This document shows positions 23,579-35,232 of a DNA stretch of 64,000 nucleotides, piece after piece. Made by a program: the position numbers and the translations under genes. The stretch lies in contig NC_092196.1 in NCBI RefSeq assembly GCF_043641665.1, positions 12,723,192-12,787,191 of the forward strand, in the 5' to 3' direction. The notes under the pieces were generated by a model that worked only from the letters and a program-made list of their open reading frames with translations, did not search any database and had not been told where the DNA came from. The number at the start of each line of letters is the position of its first letter. The stretch's first letter is position 1. This DNA comes from Enoplosus armatus. Lineage: Eukaryota; Chordata; Actinopteri; Centrarchiformes; Enoplosidae.

Positions 23579-24249
23579 GGAGGAGAGGGAGACCTAAAAT
23601 CGCTGCCTTCCTGAACAAAATAACAAACCGGTTATAATAATGAATATGATCAGTGAAGCTGTTGGAGCTCAGAGCTTCAGAGGTTTGTGAATTAATGGGC
23701 TGCCAATAGCAGAGAGTGGGGATGTCCCAGGACCACTTTGGGGGCCTCTGGGATGGTCCCAGTGGTCTGCGCCTACAAGAGAAATACTGCATATCACTAT
23801 TGTGGTTCCATTTATCACACAGCATCTTCTCATTGGATAAAATCAGGGCCATAGTTTAATGCACGTCTGTTGACATGCAGGACTTTGGGAATCTGCCTTA
23901 CAGCTATAAGTGAACTATTTATGGGCCTCACACACACCCCCCCTGTCTCCTTGATCTGGTTTCTTTTAAGCCCGCCTCCCCAGATGTCATCCTTTATGGC
24001 GGCACAGAGTTGCTCGGCAAGCTCAGAGCAGATAAGCTCACTTTTTCACACTTTTTCACCAGCGTCATATATGTTGGAGGCTAACGTCAAGCAGCTCTAC
24101 CTGAAATGTTCCTGGCTAAACAGGACATCATGCAGAATTACATAACTGCCTGTATTGTCAGGGACGTACTGTAATCTCAGTGTGCAAAAATACCCTGAGC
24201 TCCACTTTGAGAAGCTCAGAAGTTGCTCATTTACTAATTCACACTTTAA

Positions 24250-24480
24250 GTTTAAATAATTGATTGATCGACAGTTTTACTAATCGATCAATCTTTTAAA
24301 TCAAGTTTCAAGCAAAAAATGAATCTTTAGTTTCAGGTGCTCGCATGTGAAGATTTTCTACTTTTCTCTGTTTTGTATGATTCTGAAGTTAAATAAATGG
24401 GTTTTGGGCTGGTAGTCAAGACAAAACAAATATTTTGATGATGTCACCTTGAACCAAATGACTAATAGAGAAAATGACTG
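24250..24480 (-). repeat. 'agctgcaactaacgatt' family repeat, reverse copy
   Basis: 'gattgatcgacagttttact', 'gggttttgggctggtagtc' and 'gatgatgtcaccttg' are the reverse-strand modules of the family listed at 19512-19760. Confidence 0.6.
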
Positions 24481-25868
24481 GTTTGGTTAATGAATATATA
24501 TCATTTTGGATTGATATAGTGGCATAGTGCACCTTTTGAGAAACCTTTATAGATAAAATAACTACATTAAATACTTAAATATTCATGGACCTTTATCAAA
24601 TTGAATCCTGTAAATCAAATATTGCTGTATCTTTCTCACTAATTTACAATATATATAAGATATTATGATATTATAAAACATTATGAATATATGGACAGCT
24701 ACTTCAGTACAAACTGTATGGTTAATGTCTCGTGTTATGTATATTGTCATGTTGCCCAACCCAACATTGTATATTATGTCCTTTCATTGTGCAACACTGA
24801 ATTTAACATCTTTTTGAACAAAAGAAGAGTTTTTAGCAGTTATTAACAGATGTTATTACAATTAAAAGTGAGCTCTTATAGCTTCCCTGTCGATGGCGTA
24901 ACTGCTCTGCTGTTGTAATCAGGCTGATCTCTGGCCTCAGTCCAGTCACAGTACTCATTACTGATTGCGTCACAAAAACAGCTCCTTTATGTAGGATTTC
25001 AACTCCTTGTAGTGACTGCAGGTTCGTTTTTTGAATACTCTACTTCACCTGCAAGATTTGCAGCTTTCCTCCTTTCATGCAGAGTTATTGTGCAGGTAAC
25101 GCATGTTTTCCTGACCTCTGGTATACCTGGCCGCTCAAAGGCTGCTACGATGAATGATAACTTGTATTGTGTCGGCCTCCTGCATGGTTTGCCCCTTTGG
25201 ACTGGATCGTAATCCTCCAAGTCTAGTTAAAGTTCACTACCATTGTTAACAAGGCCTAGCCATGGTTACACTGCAAATAATCTGTGAGTGGTAAGAGAGT
25301 GCAGAGCGCAGGACTGACTGTGGAGCGCTGCTTTAAGGATAGAAAGGTCCATTTGATGACACAGGGTCAGCGCTCTGGCAGGAGGAGACGAAGAGGTAAG
25401 CCTGTTCAATTGTGTAGTTTCAGTGAAGGGGATTTGGGCCTTTTTAAGTGAATTAATATCAGCCACTTGTTGGTGTGTTTCAGAGAGGATAGCCTTCATC
25501 ATTGTGGCCCTGATGTTGCTGCCATAATGAACTGCTGTTTGGCTCGGAGGCCCTCCTTATGAAAGAGTCTTTCAGCTCCTTTCAGTGAGGTGCAGCCGTG
25601 TTTAGGCCGCAGAGACTGAAGCTCCTGAGGCCGAGTTTAGAGGTCCCTGGAATTTGGTCGGGAGTAGATTGCACACAGTTTCCACTCTATAGAGGCTGCT
25701 GGTGGTGACCCTTCAAGTGTGGAGAGCAGCAGACAGATGAGGTCACACCAGTTTGTTGGGTCTTAAAGGAAACGTCAGTATAGTAAACAGTTTTCCCGTG
25801 TCTGGAATATGATTTTTGGGACCTTTCTCCTTGCAACACCATGTAGTTCTGTATTATGAGCTTGTCTA

Positions 25869-25943
25869 CAAATAAGTAGAATATAAAAGCTAAAATAAGA
25901 ATTATTCTTATTCTTATTTTAGCTTTTATATTCTACTTATTTG
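25869..25943. repeat. Perfect 34-bp-arm palindrome with 7-nt loop
   Basis: The left arm 25869-25902 and right arm 25910-25943 are exact reverse complements across all 34 bases; the left arm starts 'caaataagtagaatataaaa'. The loop is 25903-25909. The right arm runs directly into a LINE tail. No gene overlaps it. Confidence 0.93.
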
Positions 25944-26040
25944 TTATCAAAACAATAGCACCTTCAGACCACAGCAAATTCCTTGTAATGTATGTTACTT
26001 GGCAATAAACACTTTCTGATTCTGATTCTGATTCTGATAA
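25944..26040 (+). repeat. Short LINE 3' tail ending in (GATTCT)n
   Basis: It contains 'ccttgtaatgtatgttactt' then 'ggcaataaacactttctg' and a run of 'attctg' units at 26016-26038. The same family occurs in reverse at 35154-35232, where target duplications are visible. Confidence 0.65.
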
Positions 26041-26254
26041 AATATTTCTTTTAAAATTTAAGTATCTGCAGTATTCTGTTAACAAGCAGCTCAAGACCCA
26101 CCTGTTTAGACCTTATGTCATTATTGCTTGATGTTGGTTGCCTTATTTCTTTTGCAAAACACTTTGTGGCATTCTGCCCTTGAAAGATGCTTTTTAAATA
26201 AATTTACTGCTTAACTTTATCTATCAGTTATGTTAAGTTAAATTAAACTAAACA

Positions 26255-26475
26255 TTGGGTCTATGAAATGTCAGAAAATAGTGAAAAATGTCCATCACAA
26301 AGTCTTCGAAGTCTTGTTTTGTCCGACCAACTGTTCAAAACTCAACGATATTCAATGTACTGTAATGTAAGACAAAGAAAACCAGCACATTTGCACATTT
26401 ACGAAGCTGGAAACATCAAGTGTTTTTTGTGTTCTTGAAAATGCTTCAAAATAGTTTGAACACATTTTCATATTA
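26255..26475 (+). repeat. 'agctgcaactaacgatt' family repeat, 5'-truncated copy
   Basis: It reads 'ggtctatgaaatgtcagaaa' and later 'cttgttttgtccgaccaact', the internal part of the family. The next copy follows almost immediately at 26478. Confidence 0.6.
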
Positions 26476-26477
26476 GA

Positions 26478-26705
26478 GAGAGCTGCAACTAACAATCATC
26501 TTCATTATCGATTATCTTTTGATTAAGAGGACGTCTTCAAATGTCTTGTTTTGTGTGAACAACGTCCCAAAACCCAAAAAGTTTCAATTGTCAAAGATAG
26601 AAAACAGAGAAAAGCTACAAATTGTGACATTAGAGAGGCAGGAATTTTTTGTTTGATAAACGACTTGAACAAGTAATGGTTGATGTTGATGGACTAATCA
26701 TTCTA
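26478..26705 (+). repeat. 'agctgcaactaacgatt' family repeat, full-length-like copy
   Basis: It starts 'gagagctgcaactaacaatc', contains 'cgtcttcaaatgtcttgttt' and ends near 'gttgatggactaatcattct'. It is in tandem with the truncated copy at 26255-26475. Confidence 0.65.
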
Positions 26706-27899
26706 GCATTAATATTTAACTAATCAGGACTGTGCTGCTTGTGTATTTCCTGATTTACCTGCTCACAGCCGCCGTCTCTTTATTGTCACCGAACGGGCTC
26801 CTCCCAGCCTCCACGTTGACACGACACAATGGTAGCCACCTGATATTCACCCAACCTAAAGCTGGGCCACTTCCTGCTTCTTGTCATTGAATGTTTAACC
26901 CGACATACACTCACTTGTGTGAGCTCTTACCAGAATTTAAAATACAGGCTGAAATGAATGATCTTCCTGCTCACGGGACTAAAGATCTGATTTAGAGGCG
27001 AACAGTCTACTTATGGAGAGTATGTGAGTAGGATTAGATTGAGTTTTATTATCTGAATGTCACTCGTGCTGTCATGTTGTCGGCTGGGTCTGAGGATTGC
27101 TTGAAAGAAACTTGTTTGTCTTCAGATAAATTACACATTTAGTTTATTTGTCTTTACAGCACAGTGACACACAGTTTGTTACCACTGTGGAAAACCATTT
27201 TAGATAGGCCCAAGTCACTGCCTAATTATGCATACGCTCATGTGAATGTATTACAGGGTTAAGGAACATTCAGACCTTTTTTTGTTTTGGTATTGACCCA
27301 TGGTTGAAAGCAGCTCTAACTATTTCCTGCTATCTGAAAGGGTATAGCTTTAAATTCCAGCCCTAATGATCTTGTATAACCTAAATGGTGACCTGTATTT
27401 GAGGAAAACATTTCCATACCATAAAATTTACATACATGCGGAAATCCATAAGCACTAAAACACACCACTGTTCAATCTAATGCTGCTACAGCCTTGCTTG
27501 GTCTGGTATGACCAGTAGTTTTAGTTGCTAAATATTAGCAGACATTAGCAAGATATTACTATTCAACAGACATTGCTGAACCAGTTTGCTGACTTTTTGA
27601 CTCTTCTCCACTTTAGCTATTGTTACACTATGTAGTAGCATATAACATTATCCTGTCCCTTTAGTGTCTGCTGTTCAGCTAAAGTTACATAGTTTCTCTT
27701 TAAAGTCACAGTGATTTGGAAGTTCACGCATCTTTTAACTTCAGTAATGTCACGTATTACTAAGCGAAACTAAATATGTGGGCGAGAGGTTAGTAATAGG
27801 AAGATTTTAAAGCAAATCCGACATATGTGATTGGATTGCTCAAAAGTGGGTGTGGTTCAGCAAATACAGCACACGACAGAGCTGAGGAGCTGCAGAGTC

Positions 27900-28120
27900 A
27901 AGTCAAGCAATTTTATTTATGTAGACTAATATCACAAATTTGCCTCAAGGGGCTTCACAATCTGTACATCATATGACACCCTCTGTCCTTAGACCCTCAA
28001 TTCAGATGAGGAAAACCCTTTTAACAGGGAAAAAATGTAAGAAACCTCAGGAAGAGCAACAGAAGAGGGACCCCTCTCCCAGGACGGACAGACATGCAAT
28101 AAATGTCATGCGTACAGGAC
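27900..28120 (+). repeat. Interspersed fish repeat with 'cctcaaggggcttcacaatc'
   Basis: Modules read 'caattttatttatgtagac', 'gacaccctctgtccttagac', 'gaaacctcaggaagagcaac' and 'ctctcccaggacggacag'. I recognise this as an abundant teleost repeat. The open frame 27940-28173 lies inside it. A truncated reverse copy is at 8890-9005. Confidence 0.7.
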
Positions 28121-28707
28121 AGACCAACATAGTGAAATTTACAGCATGCACAATCAGGATGACAAAATTATAGATATATTGAGAGAGAATATGCATCCAG
28201 GAGGACGTTGAGCAACTTCCAGGTGCTGCGAAACTGAAAGGACTTGAGCCACACAAGCTCCTCTCCACCGTCGAAACCTGGAAAGAGGACAGACTACAAA
28301 AACACACAAGAGCAGGGCTCAAGCACACCATTCACACAGAGAGGAGAAAGGAAACAAACACACACAGAGGGAGAGAGAGAGAGTGTCAAGGACAACATGC
28401 ACACAAGGGAGAGAGAGACTTGAAAAATGTGTCTTTAAAACTGTGATATTGACTCTGGAAGAAGCTTTGTAAGGAACCATATATGACATTGTTTTAAGAC
28501 AAAAGAGAATTGTTGATTTGTTAACAAGAGAACACAATTTACCTACTTGAAGACTAGAGCTATGGTGGGAGGACTAGTAGAAACTGTAATCCGTCACTCC
28601 ATCAACCAGTCAGTCAATTATTAAATGAGTGAACACAGATGAGGCCTTATCTGCTTCCCTGACTTACTGTCTCTCTCTCTTTAGGTCACTCCAGGCCTCT
28701 GTCCTCC

Positions 28708-30483
28708 ATGCCTGCTCCCCCAGGCTTCACTCGACTGGAGCAGAATGAGCCTATGAACACTCTGCGTATCTCTGTGGGAGGCCTTCCTATGTTGGCTTCC
28801 ATGGCCAACACCACAGACCCTCGTTTCCGCCTCAAGTGGAAGCCCATCGTGGCGGTGGCCGCCTTCCTGGCCTTCGTTGTGCTGCTCTTCATGCACCTGA
28901 GCTCAGGCTTGCGCTCCCACTCCTACGGCTCCCACAGCTGGAGAGCCAGTCGCAGTGACGCCCAGCAGTCCGAGTCCCACTACAACGACACCTACCCTCT
29001 CAGTCCGCCTGAGCGCTCCCTGCAGGGCACCCGCTACCGCATCGGGGTCATTGCCGACCTGGACACAAGCTCTCGTAGTGACAAGAAGCTGACGTGGTTT
29101 AGCTACATGAGGCGGGGGTACCTATTGGTGTCCCGAGGTGGTGACAAGGTGGCAGTCGAGTGGGATGCAGACAGGGTGATGCTGGAAAGCCACCTGTCGG
29201 AGAAGGGCAGGGGTATGGAGCTGTCTGAGCTGGTGGTGTTCAATGGGAAGCTCTACAGCGTCGACGACAGAACGGGCGTCGTCTACCACGTTGATGGTGA
29301 CAAGGCCGTGCCCTGGGTCATCTTACCCGACGGCGACGGCAACGTTGCCAAAGGTCGGCATTTCCCTGGTCGCATACATGTTGTAGTTCGATATTTTACC
29401 AGAGTTTTTCCATTTTATTCTGCATTTCAGAGGGAATGTTGTACTTTTTCCTGTACTTTAAAACCTTTATAGCTCTCCAACTGCCCAGAATTATCTTGTG
29501 TCCCTTTGAAGGGGCCTGACCCCTAGTTTGGGAACCACTACATTATTATATAAAGTGGTTCAAACTAGCTCCACCTCCAGCAGCTAAAACGCCAAAACTT
29601 ACACATTGATGGTAACAATCTAATAATGTTACATATGATAATACACCAGTCACAGCGGCCATTTTTCTGCATTATGAGTACTTTTACTGATGCTGTATTC
29701 TGCAGATAATACTTTTGTACTTAGTAGTACAAGTAGGATTTTGAATGCAGGACTGGAGTATTTTTATGTGTTTAATTGGTACTTTTACTAACTTGCACTT
29801 GTGTACTTTCTCCTGATAGGGTTCAAGGCTGAGTGGCTGGCAGTGAAGGACAAGCACCTGTACGTCGGTGGTCTGGGGAAAGAGTGGACCACCACTGAAG
29901 GCGAGTTTGTCAACAACAACCCAGAGTGGGTGAAAGTAGTGGGCTTCAGAGGGGATGTACAACATGAGAACTGGGTTCCCAAGTACAAATCTTTGAAGTC
30001 CGCTGCAGGGATAGAGCCTCCAGGTGAGCACGGCAATCTCCTCTCACTCACGATTGCTTCCACTTCTTTTCTCTCTCTTTACTCTTTACCATAATGCTCT
30101 CAATCTCCTCAGGGTATCTTATCCACGAGTCAGCAGCGTGGAGCGAGACCCTGCAGCGCTGGTTCTTCCTCCCTCGCCGCGCCAGCAAGGAGCGCTACGA
30201 GGAGACGGCAGACGAGCGCCGCGCCACGAACCTCGTCCTCAGCTGCTCGCCAGATTTCAAAGACATCATTGTGAGTCGAGTGGGTCCACTCAACCCCACT
30301 CACGGTTTCTCCTCCTTCAAGTTTGTCCCCAACACGGACAACCAGATCATTCTGGCTCTCAAGTCAGAGGAAGACGCCGGAAAGATTGCCACTTACATCA
30401 TGGCCTTCACACTTGATGGGCGCATCCTTTTACCCGAAACCAAGATTGGGGATGTGAAATACGAGGGCTTGGAGTTCATATAG
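28708..30483 (+). CDS. cant1: Calcium-activated nucleotidase 1 (soluble apyrase family), 3 coding exons
   Basis: Exons are 28708-29353, 29820-30023 and 30113-30483, summing to 1221 bp and 406 aa; human CANT1 is about 401. The N-terminus [14 protein letters not shown] leads to [15 protein letters not shown] single signal anchor lies at about residues 46-62 ([17 protein letters not shown]), giving a type II membrane protein. The apyrase fold follows, with [86 protein letters not shown] and PRRAS, ending [15 protein letters not shown]. The enzyme is a Ca2+-dependent nucleoside diphosphatase that prefers UDP. It acts in the ER/Golgi and supports glycosaminoglycan synthesis; loss in human causes Desbuquois dysplasia. 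The first ATG is used because the residues before Met16 resemble the human start; Met16 is an alternative. The first donor (AAAG|gtcggc) is weak. An acceptor at 28683-28684 shows that at least one non-coding exon lies upstream. Confidence 0.95.
29505..29815 (-). repeat. Interspersed repeats filling cant1 intron 1
   Basis: 'ggcctgacccctagtttggg' and 'gaaccacta' (about 29513-29541) belong to one common fish repeat. From about 29655, 'ctgcattatgagtactttta', a segment reading 'acttttgtacttagtagtac' and 'ggtacttttactaac' are the reverse of the 'tacttaagtaaaa' family also seen at 51500-51760. This repeat ends at or just before the exon 2 acceptor. Confidence 0.6.
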
Positions 30484-31030
30484 ACTGAGACACTCACTCC
30501 TGAGGCAACCGCACTGTTGTTCCATTTTGTTTACAATCCAGTCACTGTTGAGGTAACTGCTGCTTCCTCACTGAGTTTGTTAAAGACACAACTCCAGTTC
30601 ATCTTCGGTATGAACAGAAGAACTATGGGCTGTAAGATATGGTCCCGTTTTGGATTTTTTAGAAACGGTCAAAACAATGGCAGCACGTCTTGTGGTGGAT
30701 CATCTCCATCCCAGGCCAAATGTGGCCCTCAACAGTACTGTAGCCTTTCTTATAATGAATGTACAAAAGATCGATTCATCAGACTGTGATTTTTATTCTC
30801 CTAAAGCATACATTTTCACACACATACTGTACACTCTCAAAACGGTCAAAGGTTTTTTCCCCTTTGCTTCGTGTTAAACATTATTCTGTACACACCGAAC
30901 ATGTTATTTTCTGTGGAATAACTAAAGCTCAACATTATTTGAAGGACATTTTTGGTGAGAAATGTATTAGACTGTATGTAATGTGTTTGGTGGGATAATG
31001 AGTAAAACCTTCATTCTTATTTTGTGAGTC
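30484..31030 (+). other. cant1 3' UTR
   Basis: Non-coding sequence follows the cant1 stop. No unambiguous AATAAA was located. Small open frames at 30517-30998 have no family content. Confidence 0.4.
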
Positions 31031-31219
31031 TTGCCGTTTAATTCACACGTGGGTCTCTCTACAAAACTGGTTCAACAGAAATTAGACATTGTCCTCAAAC
31101 AAGTCGCAACTGGACCACATACTGTTGTGCAACACCCTTTGCTTTAATGTGAAATGAAACTTAGGGAAAGTAGCAGGAGTGGAGAAGTGAACCTAAACAT
31201 TCACCCCCCCTGTTTTTAG

Positions 31220-31310
31220 CAGGACTTTAAAAGGAGTGAGATTTGTCTCACAGACTTCAGAAGAGAGAAGCACATTTTCGGACGACAGCATAAGCAGAGG
31301 GGAGAAGGTA
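31220..31310 (+). promoter_or_regulatory. lgals3bp core promoter and first non-coding exon
   Basis: A TATA-like 'tttaaaagg' at about 31226-31234 is followed by a transcript-like segment that ends at 31307 with the donor GGAGAAG|gtaaag. An acceptor at 31621-31622 then opens the exon holding the start codon. This fits a short 5' UTR exon. The start site (about 31255) is inferred from spacing only. Confidence 0.45.
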
Positions 31311-31644
31311 AAGTGGTTTCGTTATATGTAAGGATTTAGCACATTTTGTCTTTTATGTTCTACCTGATGCACAGATTTAGTATAGTCAGTTTAATATTTA
31401 ATATTATAATAAATTGCATACCATCTTGATGAAAACAGTACAAGCAAAAGCTACTGTGGGTTTATAGTCGTCCTTTGAAGAAATACATGTATTGATTTAT
31501 ATGTTAAAAAGACTTAAAAACAACACTACAGTTCTACTGTTGGTGTTGTTGGTTAAGATCAAAATCATTACATTGTAAAGTAGAGCGTATATCTCACATT
31601 GTTTCTTCTTTTTCATCGTCAGAGTCCCTCACTGGCGGTTGGAA

Positions 31645-34096
31645 ATGCTCACACATCAAAACGTATGCACCCTGTGGCTTCTGCTACTTCTCCATGTCTC
31701 TGGAAGTGCATTGAAATTTGACCTGTTCAGTGAGTCATCTGAGGCACATCTCATTTGCGTGAAAACTTGACAAAATGCTTAAACTATGCAGTGCCTATAT
31801 TACATGCTTTTACAAATATATTCTGACCATGCTCATTCAACACAGCATGTAGATTATCCCAATGTTTGTATAACCTCTCATGGCCTATGCCTTTGTTTGC
31901 ACACAGGGAGAAACCCTGACCCGCAGGAAGGTGACGTGAGGCTGTTTGGCTCTCAGAGTGTTTCAGAGGGCCGTGTGGAAGTCTACCATGAAGGAAAATG
32001 GGGAACAGTGTGTGACGACGGTTGGGACATGGCTGAGGCCCAGGTGGTGTGTCGTCAGCTCCAATTTCCCGGAGCCAAATCGGTTGTCATTGGGAAGGAC
32101 TACGGAGAAGGTGCCCCTCTACTTCTATTTATCACCCACCAGAGGGCAGTGAAGTTATTGTAATGACTGACGAGTTGTGATCCGATGTTTAACATACAAA
32201 CACCACAAATTCACCCATAAGCAAGGTCAATGTTTAATGTGTTACTGCCACAACAACTAACAAATGTATTTCCTTTCATGTTACCTCATAGCGACTGGAC
32301 CTATTTGGCTGGATGATATGAACTGTAAAGGCACAGAGAACAAACTGTTTTCTTGTGTTTTCAAAAGCTGGGGAGTAACTGACTGCTCCCACAAAGAGGA
32401 TGTTGGAGTTAGTTGTGAAACAGACGGTACGTATCAAGACTCCAAAACACAAAAAGGCAAAGGCTCCTTTATATTGAACGCATAATGACATCTGATCCAG
32501 TAAAAAGATAACCATCTATTGTTAAATGTTCATCCCAATGATTCCTGATTCCAGACGCAAACGTGACCATCGATGATTCTATACACTCGCTGGACCACAG
32601 CATCAGTCTGTCCGATGAGCTCGGCCGAATCTTTGACAGTGAGAGTGGCTGTGACTTCCAGATCTTAGTTCGGAGTCCTACTGGAAACAGAATGAAGGAC
32701 GGGACCCTGGAAATGGGTGAGACAACGATTTGTATGCACAAAATGATCCTCTCACGATTCCCACTCTTCAATGCTTCAAAGGAGATCACTAACATCACGG
32801 TTGACATCAGCCAGACTTGCCAACCACATTTCACCTCCTTCATCAGGTAAACTGAAACTAGTATAACTCGTGTTGATTTGAGACACAGAATTCATATTAA
32901 TACCACCCGGGTGTTTTGTGAGCATGTAAATAGAAAGCAAAATCACTGGGAAACATCTCAAAATATTCTACAATCTGGTTCTCAATAGGTACATTTACAC
33001 CCGCAAGATGGAAGTGACCTTCCTATCTGTGCAGTGCCTCCACTGGATGGCTTCTAAGTTTGGGGTGAAGCAGCTGATGGAGGACACAGGCCGGCTGTTC
33101 TCTAAAATCATCCCAGAGGATCCCTCGTTTCACACCCAGGTGTCCCTTTTAGAATATGCAGAGGAGACTGGGGACTTGGTCCTCCAGGAGAACTGCATTC
33201 AGTATCTGGCCTGGAACTACCAGAATCTGACCAGGTCCCCTGCTTGGACCCACCTCTCCCTTAAGCTCCTTCTAGTCCTTCTAGCCCGTTCAGACCTGGT
33301 GGTGCCAGATGAGTATTTTCTACTTCAGACCGTGGAGAGCTGGATCACAGAGAAGGGCAACTCGACCAGTCTGGAAACCCAGGTTGACCTGTTGAGTCGC
33401 ATTCGTTTCCCTATGATCCCGGCTGAGAAACTGTATGAGCTGGAGTCCAACTCTTCTCTCTACAGCACTCATAAGAAAATGTACAGTGAAAACATGTTGA
33501 AAGCGTTCCAGTTTAATGTTCTGCTCTTCAGTAATCTTCAGTCCAACCCCAAGTTCAACAGAGAAGATGACGATTACCAGCCCAGGATCTACATTGCTGA
33601 GCCATGGAGCACTGCTATTGGCTCTTCAAAGAAAACTTCAAATCCAGTCCGAATCCACTATCCTAATTCATACAACAGGCAGCGTTACGAATATGGCTAT
33701 GATGGTCGTTTTTTTTATCCCACTGCCAGTCCATATGGTCAAGCCACAACCAAGTCGTTCAGCACACCTGTCCACAACAGCCTGATCTTTAAGGACAACA
33801 AGATTCGCTGGGAGGCAAATGTCTTAAAGAGCCAACGTGAATGTTCAAACCGAGGTCTGAGGTGCGAGTCGTTCCCTGTGGCAAGGCTGGCTCCGCAAAA
33901 CCAGCTCACCCAGCAAAGCAACGTCCTCTTCCATAACCGGCTCCTGCTGATGTGCCAAGGCAAGTACATCTGTCAGGTTCAGGACTTCAAGGTCCACCTG
34001 GCTTATATCCCTGTGAATGAGACCCAGCTTCTTGCCTATCCCTGTCCTGATGACCAGTACACCTACCACTTTGTAGTGAGACCAGAGTATGTCTGA
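31645..34096 (+). CDS. lgals3bp: Galectin-3-binding protein (Mac-2 BP), SRCR-BTB-BACK secreted glycoprotein, 5 coding exons
   Basis: Exons are 31645-31729, 31907-32110, 32292-32426, 32555-32846 and 32989-34096, summing to 1824 bp and 607 aa; human is about 585. A signal peptide with core [14 protein letters not shown] occupies about residues 1-22. One SRCR domain follows at about 39-141, reading [54 protein letters not shown] and a [11 protein letters not shown] end. A BTB/POZ domain lies at about 155-265, including [21 protein letters not shown] region follows, around [19 protein letters not shown]. Several N-glycosylation sequons are visible (NVT, NAS, NIT, NLT, NST, NSS). The family forms ring-like extracellular oligomers that bind galectins and integrins and modulate innate immunity and cell adhesion. 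Which fish lgals3bp paralogue this is cannot be told here. The poly(A) signal is AATAAA at 34270-34275. All junctions are GT-AG, although the exon 2 donor (GAAG|gtgccc) is weak. Confidence 0.93.
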
Positions 34097-34298
34097 TCCA
34101 ATAGCAGGACCAGGCTGAATATTTCTCATGTTTGATCAATCTGTCTGCTTATTATTCAATAGATTTGCAATGATACTACAATATTATCCATGTGATTTAC
34201 TTTTCTCAATAATCTTTGTTGATTCGCTACAAATGTATCACCTAGCTGTACTTTAATTCATATCAAGCAAATAAAGTGATTTCTGGATCCTTTTCTCT

Positions 34299-34413
<115 letters not shown>

Positions 34414-35071
34414 TGTGAGAGCACTTTTCTTTTAAAAGACCAAATGTGTCCTTCACAAGAGCAACAGAAAAATAAATCCTAATCTGGAGTTTATCCAGAT
34501 ATGAGACACATGAAGTGACAAGTGTAAACGTAGGCCAAGTTAAACTTAATCAGCAGACTGATTTACAGCTTCACTCCCATGGACATATGCAGAACGTTGC
34601 AGTTCAGAGAGGGCCAAACTAATGCTGTAATATATGAGTGTGCTCTCTTCTGGGGTTTTAACTCGGCGCACTGACTCTTGACATGAACCCTGTCGCATAA
34701 AATGATATCTGCTGTCATGACGTCGGCCATTTTTCTGCTGTCTAGCTCACTGAAGGAGAAGGGTTCACAAATCATAACTATCAGTAGAGAAATGACGGTC
34801 TGTCAGGGAGCAATACAGTGGATTTGCACATGAGAAAAAAGAAAATAAAATGCCTTAGAGTTAAGTGTTGGAAGTTAAAGTCATTCTGCTAAATGTCATT
34901 GAAATATGAGCTAAAAGGAAGAGCTTTTGGGAAATATGCTTCTGGTGGAGAGTTAGAAAATAAGATCCATTGGTGTTAATTGGTGAGCTGCAGAGGTGCT
35001 GGTAGGATTTTGTTACTTTCAAACAGAGCCAGGCTACCTGTTTCCCCTCGTTTCCAGTGAACAATTTAAAT

Positions 35072-35132
35072 GGCTACTGCAGGTAGCCAGTTAGCTAAGC
35101 TAAGCTAAGCTAACTGGCTACCTGCAGTAGCC
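35072..35132. repeat. Perfect 25-bp-arm palindrome
   Basis: Arms 35072-35096 and 35108-35132 are exact reverse complements; the left arm starts 'ggctactgcaggtagccag'. The 11-nt loop is made of 'aagct' type units. The related element at 40640-40690 has only one arm-like segment, so the second arm is specific to this copy. Confidence 0.92.
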
Positions 35133-35153
35133 TTATAGTTAACAGGCAAATAT

Positions 35154-35232
35154 CAGAATCAGAATCAGAAACTGTTCATTGCCAAGTAACATACATTACA
35201 AGGAATTTGCCGTGGTCTGATGGCGCTGACAA
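35154..35232 (-). mobile_element. LINE-type 3' tail insertion with 7-bp target duplication
   Basis: A reversed retroelement tail, with 'cagaatcagaatcagaaact' at its left end and 'aacatacattacaaggaatt' inside, is flanked by CAAATAT at 35147-35153 and CAAATAT at 35233-35239. Those 7-bp direct repeats bracket it inside the older repeat. The same family is at 25944-26040. It carries no coding capacity. Confidence 0.7.

Larger units (their letters stand above)
22001..28684. other. Repeat-rich intergenic gap between syngr2 and cant1
   Basis: No coding exon could be supported in this 6.7 kb. It contains the separately listed repeats, a palindrome, a LINE tail and CA/TG arrays. A cant1 first, non-coding exon and promoter should lie somewhere in it but could not be placed. 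In human, genes such as TK1 or BIRC5 lie near SYNGR2; nothing resembling them is seen here. Confidence 0.5.

Noticed and set aside
28047..28331. 94-aa minus-strand frame and the partner plus frame 27940-28173
   Set aside because: Both fall largely within a high-copy fish repeat (27900-28120), so they are repeat sequence and not genes.
29354..29472. Read-through extension of cant1 exon 1 to a stop at 29470
   Set aside because: The frame stays open past the donor at 29354, but the added residues do not match CANT1, whereas splicing to 29820 restores the conserved [12 protein letters not shown] sequence. An intron-retained isoform is possible but unsupported.
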